Below are positions 34,415 to 42,455 of a stretch of 64,000 bases of DNA, piece after piece. Position 1 is the first letter of the stretch; each line of letters starts with the position of its first letter. This DNA comes from Citrobacter amalonaticus Y19 (lineage in GTDB: Bacteria; Pseudomonadota; Gammaproteobacteria; Enterobacterales; Enterobacteriaceae): assembly GCF_000981805.1 (NCBI RefSeq), contig NZ_CP011132.1, positions 4,154,001 through 4,218,000 of the forward strand. Direction: 5' to 3'. The position numbers and the translations under genes are program-made. The notes beneath the pieces are model-generated. The model was not told where the DNA came from, ran no database searches, and saw only the letters and a list, made by a program, of their open reading frames with translations.

Positions 34415-34611
34415 TTGCATCAACTGGCGTTACATGAGTTAATGCGTCCCACGGTTTGACGTACAGACCATTAAAGCAGTTTAGTAAGGTAGTCCCCTTC
34501 AAGAGTTATCGTTGATACCCCTCGTAGTGCGCATTTCCTTAACGCTTAAAAAATCTGTAGAGCACGCCATATCGCCGAAAGGCACACTTATTTTTTAAAA
34601 GGTAATACACT
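34415..34611 (+). promoter_or_regulatory. cspA promoter, cold box and structured 5' leader
   Basis: TTGCAT (34415-34420) and GTTAAT (34438-34443) are 17 bp apart, placing the start near 34451 (ACGGTTTGAC), as in E. coli cspA. The cold box TGACGTACAGA is at 34457-34467. The leader of about 161 nt keeps the E. coli sequence including the GCCGAAAGGCAC element before the ribosome-binding site. This leader refolds at low temperature to allow efficient translation in E. coli. Confidence 0.88.
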
Positions 34612-34824
34612 ATGTCCGGTAAAATGACTGGTATCGTAAAATGGTTCAACGCTGACAAAGGCTTCGGCTTCATCACTCCTGACGATGGCTCTAAAGACGT
34701 GTTCGTACACTTCTCTGCTATCCAGAACGAAGGCTACAAATCCCTGGACGAAGGTCAGAAAGTTTCCTTCACCATCGAAAGCGGCGCTAAAGGCCCGGCA
34801 GCTGGCAACGTAACCAGCCTGTAA
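34612..34824 (+). CDS. cspA: CspA, major cold-shock RNA chaperone
   Basis: CspA is a single OB-fold protein that binds single-stranded RNA and melts secondary structure after cold shock. The 70-residue sequence has RNP1 KGFGFI (16-21) and RNP2 VFVHF (30-34) intact and is almost identical to E. coli CspA. The long regulated leader and a strong terminator complete a monocistronic unit. Codon use is that of a highly expressed gene. Confidence 0.98.
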   Translation: MSGKMTGIVKWFNADKGFGFITPDDGSKDVFVHFSAIQNEGYKSLDEGQKVSFTIESGAKGPAAGNVTSL

Positions 34825-34847
34825 GCTTAAAAAGCTCAGAATTCAAG

Positions 34848-34876
34848 ATCCCTGCCAGACGGCGGGGATTTTTTTT
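34848..34876 (+). terminator. Rho-independent terminator of cspA
   Basis: ATCCCTGCC and GGCGGGGAT form a stem around AGAC and run into eight T residues. Confidence 0.9.
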
Positions 34877-34941
34877 ATCTCTCCCCCCACCTTTTGCCAT
34901 CCCACTTCCCCTTCTTTGCATTACTTTACCTGTTCAGGCTT

Positions 34942-34972
34942 TGACCTTTCCCTAAGGGTAAGCTTTATAGTA
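34942..34972 (+). promoter_or_regulatory. CueR-type promoter of cueP
   Basis: TTGACC (34942-34947) and TATAGT (34967-34972) are separated by 19 bp, the over-long spacer typical of MerR-family promoters. The spacer holds the dyad CCTTTCCCTAAGGGTAAG. In Salmonella cueP is activated by CueR (and by CpxR); this site fits CueR control by monovalent copper. Confidence 0.8.
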
Positions 34973-35003
34973 AAAACCCTGTTTTACACATGGAATTGAC
35001 GCT

Positions 35004-35543
35004 ATGTCCAGACTCCCTTTGTTCCTTACGTTAGGTTTGCTCACCAGTGGTACCGCGTTTGCTGCATCACCAGAAGCCGCGTTCCTTGCCGAACATGGTC
35101 TTGCCGGTAAGTCAGTTGAACAGATCGTGGATACCATCGATCAAACGCCGCAGTCCCGTCCGCTGCCGTATTCAGCTTCCATCACCAGTACCGAGTTAAA
35201 ACTCGCCTCTGATGGGCAGATGTATACCCTGCCGCTGGGCGAAAAGTTCTATCTCTCCTTTGCGCCTTACCAACAACAGACGCATCCGTGCTTTAATCAC
35301 AGCCTTTCCGGCTGTCAGGGCGAAATGCCGGATACCACGTTCAACGTTAAAGTGACGGATAAGAAAGGCGATGTGTTGATTCAGAGACCGATCAAAAGCT
35401 ATCAGAACGGGTTTATCGGCGTCTGGTTGCCGCGCAACATCGAAGGGACAATAGAAGTGAGCTACAACGGCAAAACGGCGTCACACGCGATTGCCACGAA
35501 GGATGACAGTCAGACCTGTCTGACGGAACTGCAGTTGCAGTAA
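35004..35543 (+). CDS. cueP: CueP, periplasmic copper-binding protein
   Basis: CueP is a periplasmic copper reservoir that can supply copper to SodCII and replaces Cus function in Salmonella. The 179-residue protein has a signal peptide ending near Ala20-Ala21. The three conserved cysteines are Cys96 and Cys104 (CFNHSLSGC) and Cys172 (QTCLTE), and the family block NGFIGVWLPRN is present. The length equals the Salmonella protein. K-12 has hokA and insertion sequences here instead. A CueR-like promoter lies 32 bp upstream and a terminator follows. Confidence 0.93.
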   Translation: MSRLPLFLTLGLLTSGTAFAASPEAAFLAEHGLAGKSVEQIVDTIDQTPQSRPLPYSASITSTELKLASDGQMYTLPLGEKFYLSFAPYQQQTHPCFNHSLSGCQGEMPDTTFNVKVTDKKGDVLIQRPIKSYQNGFIGVWLPRNIEGTIEVSYNGKTASHAIATKDDSQTCLTELQLQ

Positions 35544-35561
35544 CTCTTCCTGTCCGTCCAT

Positions 35562-35587
35562 AAAAAAACCTGCCCGAGGGCAGGTTT
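35562..35587 (+). terminator. Rho-independent terminator of cueP
   Basis: CCTGCCC (35569-35575) pairs with GGGCAGG (35578-35584), flanked by A and T runs so that it can work on both strands. Confidence 0.85.
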
Positions 35588-35618
35588 CAGCGCGTTGAAA
35601 ACACATGCGATAGTTTTT

Positions 35619-35690
35619 GCCGGATGATGGCTGACGCCTTATCCGGCCTACACTGTGTTCTGTAGGCCCGATAAGCTTGCGTCATCGGGC
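35619..35690. repeat. BIME: two REP units in opposite orientation
   Basis: A REP unit at 35619-35652 (GCCGGATGATGGCTGACGCC onward) and an inverted one at 35661-35690 (TGTAGGCCCGATAAGCTTGC onward) flank a short spacer. They sit between the convergent cueP and glyS genes. Confidence 0.85.
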
Positions 35691-35728
35691 GCTTCAGCGT
35701 TTGTATGCGGTGGTGACTTGCGCGATGT

Positions 35729-37798
35729 TTACTGCAGCAGCGAAATATCCGCCACGCGCAGGAACAGCTCGCGCAGTTTCTCGAGCATCGAGAGACGGTT
35801 AATACGCAGGTCTTTATCCTCGACGTTCACCATCACTTTTTCGAAGAATAAATCAACCGGCTCACGCAGTTCAGCCAGTTCCACCAGCGCGTCCTGGTAA
35901 CGACCTTCGGCAAAGTACGGTTCAAGCTTGTCACGCAGCACGACAACCTGCATCGCCAGCGCAATCTCTTCCGGCTCTTTCAGCACCGCGGCGTTAACAC
36001 GCTCGTTCAGCGTCTCATCAGACTTCGCCAGAATGTTGGAAACACGCTTGTTGGCAGCCGCCAGCGCGGATGCCGCTTCCAGAGTGCGGAAGTGGGAGAC
36101 CGCCTTCATGCGCGCATCGAAATCAGCCGGACGGGTCGGACGACGCGCCAGCACCGCCTGGATGATATCCACCGTGTAGCCTTCATCCTGATACCAGGCA
36201 CGGAAGCGACCGAGCATAAAGTCGATGACGTCATCAACGACGTTAGCGTTGGTCAGCTTATCACCGTACAGACGCACTGCTTCTTCGGTCAGCGTCTGCA
36301 GGTCGAGGTTCAGGTTCTTCTCGACGATAATGCGCAGCACGCCCAGCGCCGCACGACGCAGAGCGAACGGGTCTTTGTCCCCTTTCGGGTGCTGACCGAT
36401 ACCGAAGATACCCGCCAGGGTATCCATCTTGTCCGCAATCGCCAGTGCGCAGGCAACCGGGTTAGACGGCAGGTCATCACCGGCAAAGCGCGGTTGATAC
36501 TGTTCGTTCAGGGCAACAGCCACATCTTCCGCTTCGCCATCGTGGCGGGCGTAGTGCATCCCCATCACGCCCTGGGTGTCGGTGAACTCGAAGACCATGT
36601 TGGTCATCAAGTCACATTTCGACAGCAGGCCCGCACGGGTAGCATGGTTAACGTCTGCGCCAATCTCACGGGCGATCCAACCAGACAGCTCCGCGATACG
36701 ATCAGTTTTGTCACGCAGCGTACCTAATTGTTGCTGGAACAGCACGGTTTGCAGACGCGGCAGATTGTCTTCCAGACGTTTTTTACGGTCGGTATTGAAG
36801 AAGAACTCGGCATCCGCCAGACGCGGGCGCACCACCTTCTCGTTACCGGAGATGATTTGCTGCGGATCTTTCGATTCGATATTCGCAACGAAGATGAAGT
36901 TCGGCAGCAGTTTGCCGTCGTTGGCGTAGACCGGGAAGTACTTCTGGTCGCCTTTCATGGTGTACACCAGCGCTTCAGATGGCACCGCGAGGAATTTCTC
37001 TTCAAATTTCGCCGTCAGTACCACCGGCCATTCCACCAGCGAAGTCACTTCTTCCAGCAGACTTTCGCTCAGATCGGCATTCCCGCCAATGGTACGCGCC
37101 GCGTCTTCCGCATCCGCTTTGATTTTGGCTTTACGCTGTTCGTAGTCGGCAATGACCTTACCGCGCTCCAGCAGGATCTGCGGGTACTGATCGGCGTTGT
37201 CGATGGTAAATTCCGGCTCGCCCATAAAACGATGGCCACGAATCACGCGATCGGACTGGATGCCCAGAATGGTAGCCGGAATGACTTTATCGCCCAGCAG
37301 CAGGGTAACGGTGTGCACCGGACGCACGAAGTGCACGTCGCTTGCTCCCCAACGCATCAGTTTCGGGATCGGCAGTTTCGCCAGCGACGTGGCAATCATG
37401 TTCGGCAGCAGCGCTTCGGCGCTTTCGCCTTTCACGTGCGCACGATACAGCAACCATTCGCCTTTATCGGTCGTCAGACGCTCGGCCTGATCAACGGTGA
37501 TGCCGCAACCCCGTGCCCAACCTTCTGCCGCTTTACTCGGTTTGCCTTCGGCATCAAATGCCTGGGCTATCGCCGGACCGCGTTTTTCAACTTCGCGATC
37601 GGGCTGGGATTCTGCCAGATTAGCGATTTTCAGCGCCAGACGACGCGGCGCCGCAAACCATTCAACATGACCGTGCGCGATGCCAGCGTTGTCCAGCTCC
37701 GCAGTCACATTCGCAGCAAAGGATTCCGCCAGGCTGCGCAGGGCTTTTGGTGGCAGCTCTTCAGTGCCGATTTCCACCAGGAAAGTTTTCTCAGACAT
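35729..37798 (-). CDS. glyS: GlyS, glycyl-tRNA synthetase beta subunit
   Basis: GlyS is the tRNA-binding beta chain of the bacterial heterotetrameric glycyl-tRNA synthetase, essential for charging tRNA-Gly. The 689 residues match E. coli in length. The N-terminus MSEKTFLVEIGTEELPPKAL and the HD-like domain (GVMGMHYARHDGEAEDVAVA) are typical, and the C-terminal anticodon-binding region is complete. It starts 9 bp after glyQ. Confidence 0.98.
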   Translation of the reverse strand: MSEKTFLVEIGTEELPPKALRSLAESFAANVTAELDNAGIAHGHVEWFAAPRRLALKIANLAESQPDREVEKRGPAIAQAFDAEGKPSKAAEGWARGCGITVDQAERLTTDKGEWLLYRAHVKGESAEALLPNMIATSLAKLPIPKLMRWGASDVHFVRPVHTVTLLLGDKVIPATILGIQSDRVIRGHRFMGEPEFTIDNADQYPQILLERGKVIADYEQRKAKIKADAEDAARTIGGNADLSESLLEEVTSLVEWPVVLTAKFEEKFLAVPSEALVYTMKGDQKYFPVYANDGKLLPNFIFVANIESKDPQQIISGNEKVVRPRLADAEFFFNTDRKKRLEDNLPRLQTVLFQQQLGTLRDKTDRIAELSGWIAREIGADVNHATRAGLLSKCDLMTNMVFEFTDTQGVMGMHYARHDGEAEDVAVALNEQYQPRFAGDDLPSNPVACALAIADKMDTLAGIFGIGQHPKGDKDPFALRRAALGVLRIIVEKNLNLDLQTLTEEAVRLYGDKLTNANVVDDVIDFMLGRFRAWYQDEGYTVDIIQAVLARRPTRPADFDARMKAVSHFRTLEAASALAAANKRVSNILAKSDETLNERVNAAVLKEPEEIALAMQVVVLRDKLEPYFAEGRYQDALVELAELREPVDLFFEKVMVNVEDKDLRINRLSMLEKLRELFLRVADISLLQ

Positions 37799-37807
37799 GG
37801 CCGCCTC

Positions 37808-38719
37808 TTATTTGTCTTTATTGCACATCGGGAAGCCGAGGGCTTCACGGGAAGCATAGTAAGCTTCTGCCACTGCTTTGGTCAGGGTACGGATACGCAG
37901 AATGTAGCGCTGACGTTCCGTGACGGAGATGGCTTTACGCGCATCCAGCAGGTTGAAGCTGTGGGCGGCCTTCAGAATACGCTCGTAGGCAGGCAGCGGC
38001 AGCGGGGTTTCCAGCGCCAGCAGTTGCTGCGCTTCTTTCTCATACTGCTCAAAGCAGGTGAACAGGAAGTCCACATCCGCGTATTCGAAGTTATAGGTGG
38101 ATTGCTCCACTTCGTTCTGATGGAACACATCGCCGTAAGTGGTTTTACCCAACGGGCCGTCGCTCCAGACCAGGTCGTAAACGCTGTCTACGCCCTGAAT
38201 GTACATCGCCAGACGTTCCAGACCATAGGTGATTTCACCGGTGATCGGCTTACATTCCAGTCCGCCAACCTGCTGGAAGTAAGTGAACTGCGTCACTTCC
38301 ATCCCGTTCAGCCACACTTCCCAACCCAGACCCCAGGCACCCAGCGTCGGGTTTTCCCAGTTATCTTCCACGAACCGAATGTCGTGAATGGTGGGATCCA
38401 TACCCAGCTCTTTCAGCGACCCGAGATACAGCTCCTGGATGTTGTCCGGAGAGGGCTTAATCACCACCTGGAACTGATAGTAGTGCTGTAAACGGTTCGG
38501 GTTTTCGCCGTAGCGTCCATCAGTGGGACGACGAGAAGGTTGCACATACGCGGTTGCCATCGGTTCTGGCCCCAGCGCGCGCAGGCTGGTCATCGGGTGC
38601 GAGGTACCTGCGCCCACTTCCATGTCCAAAGGTTGAACAATGGTGCAGCCCTGACGGGCCCAGTAATCCTGTAATGTCAGGATCAGGCCCTGGAAGGTCT
38701 TGGTATCAAACTTTTGCAT
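37808..38719 (-). CDS. glyQ: GlyQ, glycyl-tRNA synthetase alpha subunit
   Basis: GlyQ is the class II catalytic chain forming glycyl-adenylate and works with GlyS. The 303-residue length is that of E. coli GlyQ. The class II motifs fall in MEVGAGTSHPMTSLRALGPE, PNRLQHYYQFQV and TYGLERLAMYIQGV. A TATACT hexamer on the minus strand near 38764-38769 may be the -10 element of the glyQS promoter, without a good -35. Confidence 0.98.
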   Translation of the reverse strand: MQKFDTKTFQGLILTLQDYWARQGCTIVQPLDMEVGAGTSHPMTSLRALGPEPMATAYVQPSRRPTDGRYGENPNRLQHYYQFQVVIKPSPDNIQELYLGSLKELGMDPTIHDIRFVEDNWENPTLGAWGLGWEVWLNGMEVTQFTYFQQVGGLECKPITGEITYGLERLAMYIQGVDSVYDLVWSDGPLGKTTYGDVFHQNEVEQSTYNFEYADVDFLFTCFEQYEKEAQQLLALETPLPLPAYERILKAAHSFNLLDARKAISVTERQRYILRIRTLTKAVAEAYYASREALGFPMCNKDK

Positions 38720-38815
38720 AGTATTTCGTGCTGGATACGTGTGGTTTTAAAAGGAAGGGATCAGTATACCCGCTGACTGCAAGATATACAGTACGAAACG
38801 GGAAAAAGGCAGGGC

Positions 38816-39121
38816 TCAACGCATGGAAAGATGTAAAAACTGCCCATCCGCGTCAAAAGAGCAGACAAAACTCTCTTTACGGAAGGTAGCGCCGCGCATC
38901 TCATAACTCCCCTGAAATTGTTCAAAACCTGTGACATCAATTTTCTGTGCGCCGGTGTTATAGCGTCGGGCGGCCTGATCTTTGCACAACGCTTCCATAT
39001 CCAGCGTGCGCGTGGGGCTGACTTTCACTTTCTGCGCCTTTTGCATCGGCGGTTGTTGGGAGGTGGTGCATCCTGCCAGCAGAAGCATCACCATTGCCGG
39101 AAAGAAAGATTTCATCATCAT
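38816..39121 (-). CDS. ysaB: YsaB, small lipoprotein
   Basis: The 101-residue protein has a short lipoprotein signal with Cys18 (MLLLAGC) and a mature part almost identical to E. coli YsaB (EALCKDQAARRYNTG, ending FLHLSMR). Function is unknown. It sits between glyQ and divergent wecH as in K-12. Confidence 0.88.
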   Translation of the reverse strand: MMMKSFFPAMVMLLLAGCTTSQQPPMQKAQKVKVSPTRTLDMEALCKDQAARRYNTGAQKIDVTGFEQFQGSYEMRGATFRKESFVCSFDADGQFLHLSMR

Positions 39122-39298
39122 TTTATTACCGTCTAATTTACTGATCAGTCTTATTATTATTACGTTCGATGTGACAGACGCATTTTGCGAATCTCATCGG
39201 ACCATCACAAGCTTTAGTGTAAAAACTCAGATTAATCCAGCGAGACAGGCTGCCGAAATGTGAGTCAGACCATTTTTGAAACGAAAACAGAGGAACTG

Positions 39299-40294
39299 AT
39301 GCAGCCCAAAATTTTCTGGATTGATAACCTGCGAGGGATCGCCTGTCTGATGGTGGTTATGATCCACACCACAACCTGGTACATCACAAATGCACAGAGT
39401 GTCAGTCCCGTTAGCTGGGATCTTGCCAACATACTGAATTCGGCATCACGCGTCAGCGTACCGCTGTTTTTTATGATTTCGGGTTATCTCTTTTTTGGCG
39501 AGCGCAGCGCGCAATCGCGCCATTTTTTACGCATCGCGCTGTGCCTGTTGTTCTACAGCGCCGTCGCCCTGCTCTACATCACGCTGTTTACCTCGATTAA
39601 CGCCGGACTCTCCTTAAAAAACCTGCTGCAAAAACCGGTGTTCTATCACCTGTGGTTTTTCTTCGCGATCGCCGTGATCTACCTGGTCTCACCGCTGATT
39701 CAGGTAAAAAACGTCAGTGGCAAAATGCTGTTGGTACTGATGGTGGTCATTGGCATCCTCGCTAACCCAAATACCGTGCCGCAAAAAGTGGGCGGGTTCG
39801 AATGGCTCCCCATTAATTTGTATATCAACGGCGATACCTTTTACTACATTCTGTACGGAATGCTGGGGCGCGCTATCGGCATGATGGAGACACAAAAAAA
39901 CGCGCTTTCCTGGCTATGCGCGGGACTCTTCGTGGTTGCGGTGTGGGTCATATCGCGTGGGACGCTGCATGAATTGCAGTGGCGCGGTAACTTTGCCGAT
40001 ACCTGGTATCTCTATTGCGGACCGATGGTTTTTATCTGCGCCGTCGCACTGCTGACGTTGGTCAAAAACACGCTGAACAGACGAACCGTCCCTGGACTGG
40101 GATTGATCTCCCGCCATTCGCTCGGCATTTATGGTTTTCATGCGCTCATTATTCATGCGTTGCGCACTGGCGGACTGGAAATCAAACGCTGGCCGCCGCT
40201 GGATATGCTGTGGATCTTTAGCGCCACCCTCGCGGGCAGTTTACTGCTTTCAATGCTGTTACAACGACTCGATACGCGCAGACTGGTCAGTTGA
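39299..40294 (+). CDS. wecH: WecH, O-acetyltransferase of enterobacterial common antigen
   Basis: WecH is an inner-membrane acyltransferase-3 family enzyme that O-acetylates GlcNAc residues of enterobacterial common antigen. The 331-residue protein (same length as E. coli) has about ten spans. The family motif RGIACLMVVMIHTTTW near residues 13-28 contains the likely catalytic His. AGAGGA 4 bp before ATG 39299 decides the start over an in-frame GTG at 39260. Confidence 0.94.
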   Translation: MQPKIFWIDNLRGIACLMVVMIHTTTWYITNAQSVSPVSWDLANILNSASRVSVPLFFMISGYLFFGERSAQSRHFLRIALCLLFYSAVALLYITLFTSINAGLSLKNLLQKPVFYHLWFFFAIAVIYLVSPLIQVKNVSGKMLLVLMVVIGILANPNTVPQKVGGFEWLPINLYINGDTFYYILYGMLGRAIGMMETQKNALSWLCAGLFVVAVWVISRGTLHELQWRGNFADTWYLYCGPMVFICAVALLTLVKNTLNRRTVPGLGLISRHSLGIYGFHALIIHALRTGGLEIKRWPPLDMLWIFSATLAGSLLLSMLLQRLDTRRLVS

Positions 40295-40300
40295 CGTTGA

Positions 40301-40327
40301 AATGCCCGGTCTTTTGAACCGGGCATT
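40301..40327 (+). terminator. Hairpin after wecH
   Basis: AATGCCCGGT pairs perfectly with ACCGGGCATT around a 7-nt loop just after the stop codon. There is no T-run. Confidence 0.6.
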
Positions 40328-40385
40328 GGGGGGAAATCAGGTTGAGCGGCGAAACAGAGAGCAGGCCGCAGCAGCGTGCTGTTAT

Positions 40386-40733
40386 TTAATGACCAGAGAC
40401 CCGAACCACGCGTGCGAGTCCCAGTAAACCCACGAACAGCGCCACGAGATAGATTGCCCGCTCACTCAGCGAAAGCGGCGCATTGATAACCCCAACCAGA
40501 AATAAGCCAAGCGTAATCAGCGCCACCATTTGACACGTGGAGACAAAGCGGTGGTCGAGCTGCTCACGTTTTGCTTCACGCAGATAAACGTACGTAACAA
40601 ACATTGCGGTCACCAGGACACTGAGAAAGTAGCCCTTTCCGCTCAGAGACGGACATGCCATCCATAAGCCGATAACGTAAGTCGATGTGCCAGAAATGAG
40701 CAACAACCATGAAATTAACGTTGAGCTTTTCAC
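40386..40733 (-). CDS. yiaB: YiaB, YiaA/B two-helix membrane protein
   Basis: The 115-residue protein contains two YiaAB-type helical hairpins, each with a GLWxxxxxLSxKGYFL-like or equivalent segment (residues 22-40 and again near 75-100), giving four spans. It aligns better with E. coli YiaB (113 residues) than with YiaA. Function is unknown. In K-12 yiaA and yiaB are adjacent; here only one copy lies between wecH and xylB. Confidence 0.82.
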   Translation of the reverse strand: MKSSTLISWLLLISGTSTYVIGLWMACPSLSGKGYFLSVLVTAMFVTYVYLREAKREQLDHRFVSTCQMVALITLGLFLVGVINAPLSLSERAIYLVALFVGLLGLARVVRVSGH

Positions 40734-40870
40734 TGAATCCCCTTAGCCAATAGGGGATCAGATTAGGGATAACCCCGTAAAGACAGCAACGAAAAATAGC
40801 ATTGTCAGGAGAATTCAGAATTCATTCATGCTGTTAATCTATGAGTTTGTTTTTTTATCGATTGGGTAAA

Positions 40871-40892
40871 TCCCTCCTGTGACCAGGAGGGA
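40871..40892 (-). terminator. Terminator after xylB
   Basis: TCCCTCCTG (40871-40879) pairs with CAGGAGGGA (40884-40892) around a TGAC loop, 8 bp past the xylB stop. Only a short T-rich tract follows on the minus strand. Confidence 0.65.
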
Positions 40893-40899
40893 TTCAGGC

Positions 40900-42354
40900 T
40901 CAGGACATGAGCGGAAGTAATTGCTGATAAAGACGACGGAAGGTTTCGCGACGCTGTTGATAAACGTGATGGCGTTGCGCATCGGGCCTGTGCGTCTGCT
41001 CAAGCGAGAGTTGTGGCAGCAGTTCCACTAGCGGTATCTCCGGGTTCATCGCAATTTGCGCCAGACGAGCAGCTCCCAGCGCCGGCCCCACATCGCCGCC
41101 GGTACGATAATCCAGTTGCAGACCGCTGATATCCGCCAGCATCTGCCGCCAGTATGCGCTGCGTGCTCCTCCTCCTATCAGCGTGATGCTACGCGGCTTA
41201 ACGCCACAGGCGTGTACCACGTCCATTCCGTCAGCCAGCGCATATCCCACGCCTTCCAGCACTGCCCGCGCCAGTTCAGCCGGTCCATGCTGATGGGTCA
41301 GACCAAAGAAAACGCCTTTCGCCTGAGGATTGTTATGCGGCGTACGCTCACCTGAAAGGTAGGGCAGAAACCAGACAGGGTCTGCGGCATCATCAGCCTG
41401 CTGCGCCGCATTAATCAGCGCTGGCACCGTCTCCAGACCGGTTAACGTCGCCGCCCAGTCCAGACAGGAGGCCGCACTTAACATCACCGACATCAGATGC
41501 CAGCGCTCAGGCAACGCATGGCAAAAGCTGTGCACCGCGCTTTCAGGCTTGCTCAGGAAACCGTCGCTGACGGCAAAATAGACGCCAGACGTTCCCAGTG
41601 ACAGCATGGCCTGATCGGCATTGATCATCCCTACCCCCACCGCACCGGCGGCATTGTCGCCACCGCCCGCAACGACAGAAACCGCGGGCATATCCCATGC
41701 CAGCGCGACATCAGGCAGCAACCTGCCGGTAATCTCATTCCCTTCGAATAGCGCGGGCATATGGTCACGGGTCAGGCCACAGGCATTCAGCATCACGTCA
41801 CTCCAGTCACGTTTTTCCACATCCAGCCACATCGTTCCCGCAGCATCAGACATGTCGCTGGCAAACTCGCCCGTCATGCGTAAACGCAGATAGTCTTTCG
41901 GCAGCAGCACTTTCGCCACCTGGCGGAAAACCGCCGGTTCGTGACGCTGTACCCACAGCAGCTTCGGTGCCGTGAATCCGGGCATCATCAGGTTACCGGT
42001 GATGGCCCGCGACTGCGGCACCTTTGACTCCAACAACGCGCACTCCTCGCCGCAGCGTCCGTCATTCCACAGAATGGCCGGTCGCAGTACCTGCTGCTGG
42101 CTGTCGAGCAGCGTCGCGCCGTGCATCTGCCCGGCAATCCCCAGCGCTTTCACTTTGCTTAATGAATGCTGTTTGCCTAATGCTTTCAGCGCGCGGTCCG
42201 TCGCCAGCCACCACTGTTCGGGATCTTGTTCCGACCAGAGCGGATGAGGACGGGAGACGGTGAGTTTTTCCGTTTGCGATGCGACCACCTCGCCTTGCTC
42301 ATTGAGCAAAATCGCTTTCACGCCCGAGGTGCCAAGATCGATCCCGATATACAT
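40900..42354 (-). CDS. xylB: XylB, xylulokinase
   Basis: XylB phosphorylates D-xylulose to xylulose 5-phosphate for the pentose phosphate pathway. The 484 residues equal the E. coli length. FGGY-family landmarks are the phosphate loop MYIGIDLGTSGVKAIL at the N-terminus, the substrate segment GQMHGATLLD, the catalytic Asp in GGGDNAAGAVGVG, and the second ATP motif LIGGGARSAYWRQMLADI. It follows xylA by 101 bp and is cotranscribed from the XylR-controlled promoter. Confidence 0.97.
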   Translation of the reverse strand: MYIGIDLGTSGVKAILLNEQGEVVASQTEKLTVSRPHPLWSEQDPEQWWLATDRALKALGKQHSLSKVKALGIAGQMHGATLLDSQQQVLRPAILWNDGRCGEECALLESKVPQSRAITGNLMMPGFTAPKLLWVQRHEPAVFRQVAKVLLPKDYLRLRMTGEFASDMSDAAGTMWLDVEKRDWSDVMLNACGLTRDHMPALFEGNEITGRLLPDVALAWDMPAVSVVAGGGDNAAGAVGVGMINADQAMLSLGTSGVYFAVSDGFLSKPESAVHSFCHALPERWHLMSVMLSAASCLDWAATLTGLETVPALINAAQQADDAADPVWFLPYLSGERTPHNNPQAKGVFFGLTHQHGPAELARAVLEGVGYALADGMDVVHACGVKPRSITLIGGGARSAYWRQMLADISGLQLDYRTGGDVGPALGAARLAQIAMNPEIPLVELLPQLSLEQTHRPDAQRHHVYQQRRETFRRLYQQLLPLMS

Positions 42355-42379
42355 AACGTGGGTTCCTTAAACTGAAAAT

Positions 42380-42405
42380 GCCCGGTGGCACAACGCTCAC
42401 CGGGC
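42380..42405 (-). other. Hairpin between xylA and xylB
   Basis: GCCCGGTG pairs with CACCGGGC around a 10-nt loop in the 101-bp xylA-xylB gap. No T-run follows, so it probably stabilises xylA mRNA or lowers xylB expression. Confidence 0.55.
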
Positions 42406-42455
42406 CAGTAAAAAACGACCGGCCGGGAAAACGCAGCGCCACCCGGCAACGTCGA

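Noticed and set aside
35728..38491. Very long plus-strand open frames opposite glyS and glyQ (up to 587 codons)
   Set aside because: They are complementary to two well-conserved essential genes; the open frame follows from codon bias of the sense strand.
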